Under the pieces are notes generated by a model. The model was not told the origin of the DNA. It saw only the letters and a program-made list of their open reading frames with translations, and searched no databases. Positions 59,999 through 64,000 of a stretch of DNA of 64,000 nucleotides are shown in pieces. Location: NCBI GenBank assembly GCA_903813345.2, contig CAIIXF020000010.1, positions 34,091,425 through 34,155,424 of the forward strand, in the 5' to 3' direction. Position 1 is the stretch's first letter. Each line of letters opens with the position of its first letter. The position numbers and the translations under genes are program-made. This stretch comes from Owenia fusiformis (taxonomy: Eukaryota > Annelida > Polychaeta > Sabellida > Oweniidae).

Positions 59999-60929
59999 AA
60001 CTCGTGCTGAATTTCACCAGATTGAACAGCCTATCATTATTTATTCCTTAATGAATATACTAGATATTTTTAAAGTGGAACGGCAGAGTCAGAGATTCAC
60101 CTTGATGAACTAATTGAATGAGGTCAGTTCATTACATAGGATGAACACCATGCCATGCCATGCCAAGCATAGCATTTATTTGTTTTATTATCAGTGTTAT
60201 TTTTCAATTTTATGGCTTTCTCGTTCAACTTCTATTAAGGGATTTAATTTTTGCTGATTTTTTTCTGAGAAATATTTAATGAAATATATATATTTGTGCA
60301 TCATCTTTTGGATTTTGTCCAAGTGGCTTTAAGGTTCATAGTATAATGTAGCTTTACCATGAAATAGTATGTAATGAATGCCTGAGGCTTTAACATTAGT
60401 ACATATAGTTTAACCATCCAGTATAGTTCAAAATTAGATGTTTTGGTCAGTAGCCCTATCTATGATAGATAAACAGGTAATTATTCATCAACATAAATAT
60501 GCTAGACTAATAATGAGTAACATAATATTTGGTCAAGTTACATTTTAAAGTGTAGCATAGGATATCGAATCTTGTAGAATTTTGTAGTGGTAATAAAGCA
60601 GAGATATAAAGACACTATTCAGAATTATGCAGAAGCACTGAAAAAAGTCATTCAACTTAAAGAACAAAGTGAGAAGTATAATTTTTAATTGCTAGATTAA
60701 GGGGTCCTGATAGGCCAAAGACCCCGTGGATGACAAGAAATTGTTTCTGGATCAGATTTTGAAATCATACTTGAAACTAAACAGGTAAAATCATTTTTGT
60801 TTGTTTGTTTGTTTTTGATGGGAGGTTTCTTGAAATATTTTCAAACAAATTCAGTGAGAATTAAATTTTACAATACTCTTAATTGTAATGCAAAAATAGA
60901 CTAGAATGAGCAATACCATTTTAAGTTCA

Positions 60930-61085
60930 TGTTCCTCCGAGGTGATCTTCTAAGTTCTTGTATCTCAAAGATATAGGTTATATATACTCAATGATGATTA
61001 TTTAAGGTCATATACTCAGTGATGATCCTTTGAGGTCATCTACTGAGAGATAATCCTTTAATTTCATGCACCTCAGTGTTAATCC
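60930..61085 (+). repeat. degenerate ~40-bp tandem repeat
   Basis: GAGGTGATC…, AAGGTCATATACTCAGTGATGA, GAGGTCATCTACTGAGAGATAATCCTTTAA; about three to four units. Confidence 0.5.
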
Positions 61086-61269
61086 TATTCGTTCACATTC
61101 CTGATACAAATAATCTAAATATCTTGGATGCAATAGTCTATATATAATAGGATTACATGAGAATATGTAGCACCTTTCTAATTAATAACCTCGTTAAGGC
61201 TATCAAACGCTTTACTCTTACTGTACTAGGAAGTTGCAATGGTGTTACATAAAACTTTGGTTAAAATAT

Positions 61270-61440
61270 CCGTCTGCTCATGCTTATTTCTCTCAATTTC
61301 TCTTTAAAATTTGAATAAAGTGTCAGTTTTTTTGGCATTTCTATACAATTTAAAGTATCATTTTTATTCCTGTTAAGTTTAATTTTTAATCTATCTCACA
61401 TTTTCTATTCAATTTTGCATTTTTAAATGTAACCCGTTTT
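61270..61440 (+). repeat. dispersed ~120-bp repeat copy
   Basis: ATCCGTCTGCTCATGCTTATTTCTC, TTTGAATAAAGTGTCAG and TTGGCATTTCTATACAATTTA match the 51000 family. Confidence 0.7.
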
Positions 61441-62409
61441 GTATTTTATGAATCGGTTTGGCATTAGGTGATTAATTGTACACAAGGTACTTTGGTTATA
61501 CATAGTAATATAGTTTCTAAACATGCTAATGTTTTGTTGGTGAATATGAAGAATTCTCTGGGGGTTTTATCCTTTCATACTATTTTATTAACAGTTATTT
61601 TTATAACTTTGAGTATGTTCCATTATCCTATAAGAATATAATCAATGGTTTCAAACTGCATATCGTTAGCAGCAGGAACATGTGATTTTCTTCTGTTTTT
61701 ACCGAATATGTTTCCTTGTTAAAATGATTATTTGCCTGTTGTTGTTTTTTCATTTGTTTCGCCTGTTTTCATTTGTTTTACCAATTGCCAGAGATTGTAA
61801 TGCAACCCAGTTTCTATAGCCATGCTGGATAAATCCTAAGGTTGTTTTTTCAATGTACTATCAGAAAATCTTAAATGTCAGATATTTCATTAAACTTAGA
61901 GAAAGTATAAAAATTTCAGTGTGCTTTCACAAATATTTTACAAATATTTTTTAATTTTCATGACAACATGTATATTTACTCTATTTCATGCTGATTCAAG
62001 CCTACTTTTTCATGTTGCATTCCATTTTGAATGAGAACCCACATGCCTGACATTTTTCAAAGCCTGACATTTTTCATTAGAGTGTATTACTTCTCTCCAG
62101 GATGAAACGTGCATAAAACCACAATTTAAAATCACACCAGAATATCAAGGGCAACCACGAATCAATAAACGTTATTCCATAGGCAGGTCAATGACATTCT
62201 TGTCTTATAGTCTATCAGTCTAAATCATAATATCAGCGAAATCTGTTAAGGATTTTGTCGATTGGTGTGGCGTGGAATTGATTCTGACAGGGTATGCAAC
62301 AGATTTACAATTAAAAGAGTGTGAATCTCGCTGGTATCAGCTGCTTATTGACGTAAGCAACGTCTCGTCCTCGCAAATCAATGTCATGTTTTCTTTTTGG
62401 AAATAGAGA

Positions 62410-62530
62410 GGAAAGAAGAGAGATATCCAAGGAATAAAGTAAACAGGCATGAAGCAGAGATTCAAAATTATTTACAAATGTAAACAAATCTGGCATTTTG
62501 TTTCGATTAAAGCGATAAACTAGAACAAGC
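62410..62530 (-). repeat. dispersed ~120-bp repeat, minus copy
   Basis: CCAAGGAATAAAGTAAACAGGCATG, then CAAAATTATTTACAAATG; reverse complement of the 51000 family. Confidence 0.65.
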
Positions 62531-63776
62531 ATGTGTAGAAATTACTTTTTTGTAGAGTTTTGAAGTAGTCATTGGCTCTTTATTACTAATTCCAGCATTT
62601 CATTTCACTTGGTGCATGTAAAAGCAGAATCATATGTAACAATTTTCTTTCTTGCTATTTCTTCATAGTACTTTGCTTTTTTTGGTTAAAACATTTGAGG
62701 ACTTGTTCTGATATAATCAAATTCTTGAGGCGCTGTCCAAAAGCCAAGGTTGCCAAGGTGATAAATGTCATGACGATTATGTTTCGAAGTACAACATTGA
62801 GAGGATTCGGTCAAAAATTAAGAAATGATTTGAATAGGGTTGTTACTGGCATTCTAAAGTATACAAAAATTCAATAACATTTTACATTTTTTCAAATTTT
62901 GGGGAGAAATTGAGTGAAATAAGCATGGATAGTTGGATGTTTCATACTTCAGAACCTTACAACGCTGTAAAGATATTTTGAAATTCTATCCAAATATAGT
63001 TTATACATTTTCTTCCTGTGGATGTATAGCATATGGTTTCTGCATATTGAATAGCAGGGATAGAACAACCAATTTGTGTTTTACTTCAAGAAAAAAAACT
63101 TTGCAAGTTCTTGATGTACATGTACTATATATGATGAAGGTCAGAAAAGCTCACTTCACATGAATTATTTACTGTTGCCATGCCATCACAAAACAATGAC
63201 TTTAATCATACACCAGCATTTTCAATAAGTTGTCTTAAAGTAGGGATGGATTGATTTTAAAAAGTGGGTCTCATCTCAAAAAGTGGGTCCTACAAAACTG
63301 ATGGACTACTGGTTTCTAGGTCATTGATCAGTTGATGGTTGCATGGACCCCTGATATATCCATCACTGGGTATCAAAGGGATCTTACATCTTAATTTTCA
63401 TTCTACTAATGAACTTCCAAAACGCCATTAAAAAACATTTGAGATCATTGAGTTCAGCATGAAACTGTCGTCATCTATTATAGTAAGAGGATTGTGTGTA
63501 CCAATGAAAAATCATGGCACGGTAAGTGATTATCTTGGGGGGGGGGGTGTCGGAACCGCTTATCTCATGTGTTGTAGGCAGAATTCACACAACATTTTTA
63601 TCTCAAACATGTGTCCGTATCATAGGTCTAAGAAAATGTAGATGTTTGCAAACAAATAGTTCAGAAGACAACAGAATTGTTGATTTAATACCTCACTTTT
63701 GTTAAGTAAACGGAACTTGAAAAACAGTTAAGATCTGAACCTCTAACCCGTTCTTATCTCCTCTAGATATCATTGA

Positions 63777-64000
63777 GCGGAACACCTTTCAATTCCACCT
63801 TTCAATTCCAAGTGGAACACCTTTCAACTCCAAGTGGAACGCCTTTCAGTCCAAAGTGGAACACCTTTCAATTCCAAGTGGAACACATTTCAGTCCAAAG
63901 TAGAACATCTTTCAATTCCAAGTGGAACGCCTTTCAATTATAAATAGAACACATTTCAGTCCAAAGTGGAACACCTTTCACTTCCAAGTGGAACACCTAT
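63777..64000 (+). repeat. ~22-bp minisatellite running off the window
   Basis: TGGAACACCTTTCAATTCCAAG and variants (AGTCCAAAG, ACTCCAAG) repeat about ten times and continue past the window end. Confidence 0.9.

Larger units (their letters stand above)
38081..64000 (+). other. PDE8 intron 1 (partial), repeat-rich
   Basis: No exon with PDE8 REC, PAS or catalytic sequence was found to the window end. Stretches not listed separately (38081-39100, 46090-47640, 52700-54430, 57250-58190, 60000-60900, 61450-62400) hold AT-rich sequence without recognisable genes. Confidence 0.7.

Overview
This is a window of AT-rich animal nuclear DNA. It has GT-AG introns, a signal-peptide gene split into five exons, and DNA-transposon remnants through most of its length. 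The proteins point to a marine invertebrate. One is a secreted beta-lactamase-fold hydrolase of the type often called gigasin-6-like. The other is an exon 1 of PDE8 that is very close to vertebrate PDE8B, which leans towards a deuterostome. I cannot name the species or phylum.

Layout. 1-970 is upstream DNA. 1051-8891 (+) is a complete five-exon gene for a 544-residue secreted serine hydrolase (SxxK and HGG motifs). Its introns hold a 5'-truncated LINE with a 15-bp target-site duplication, a fold-back element whose ends are 16-bp minisatellites, hairpins and a mariner MITE. The stop codon lies inside the first unit of an 18-unit, ~101-bp satellite (8887-10670), and every unit of that satellite can fold into a hairpin. 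11.3-12.2 kb has two large inverted repeats. 12675-15455 is a nearly identical modular array of two monomers, X (461 bp) and Y (~600 bp), in the order X-Y-X-Y-Y-X.

The last X is split. Its first 57 bp end at 15455 and the rest resumes at 30072. Between them lies a 14.6-kb insertion with CACTG ends, subterminal repeats and a 3-bp GTA duplication, as expected of an EnSpm/CACTA-like (CMC) transposon. It has no recognisable transposase of its own. It carries an intact intron-containing mariner (18155-20116), a second CACTG-ended element with ~310-bp inverted ends (23295-26282), a 383-bp near-perfect palindrome and older debris.

30499-34880 is a further element, with ends CAGT(T/A)GGACGGCACATTG and an internal ~238-bp tandem array. 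At 37829-38080 (+) is the first coding exon of a PDE8 cAMP phosphodiesterase, with a strong Kozak context and a perfect splice donor. The remaining 26 kb is its first intron, filled with MITEs, a dead mariner, minisatellites and a dispersed ~120-bp repeat. No second PDE8 exon was recognised, so the gene runs beyond the window.

The two host genes are unrelated in function. Most of the structure here comes from transposon nesting, inverted duplication and tandem amplification. No prokaryotic operon, CRISPR, rRNA or canonical tRNA was seen.
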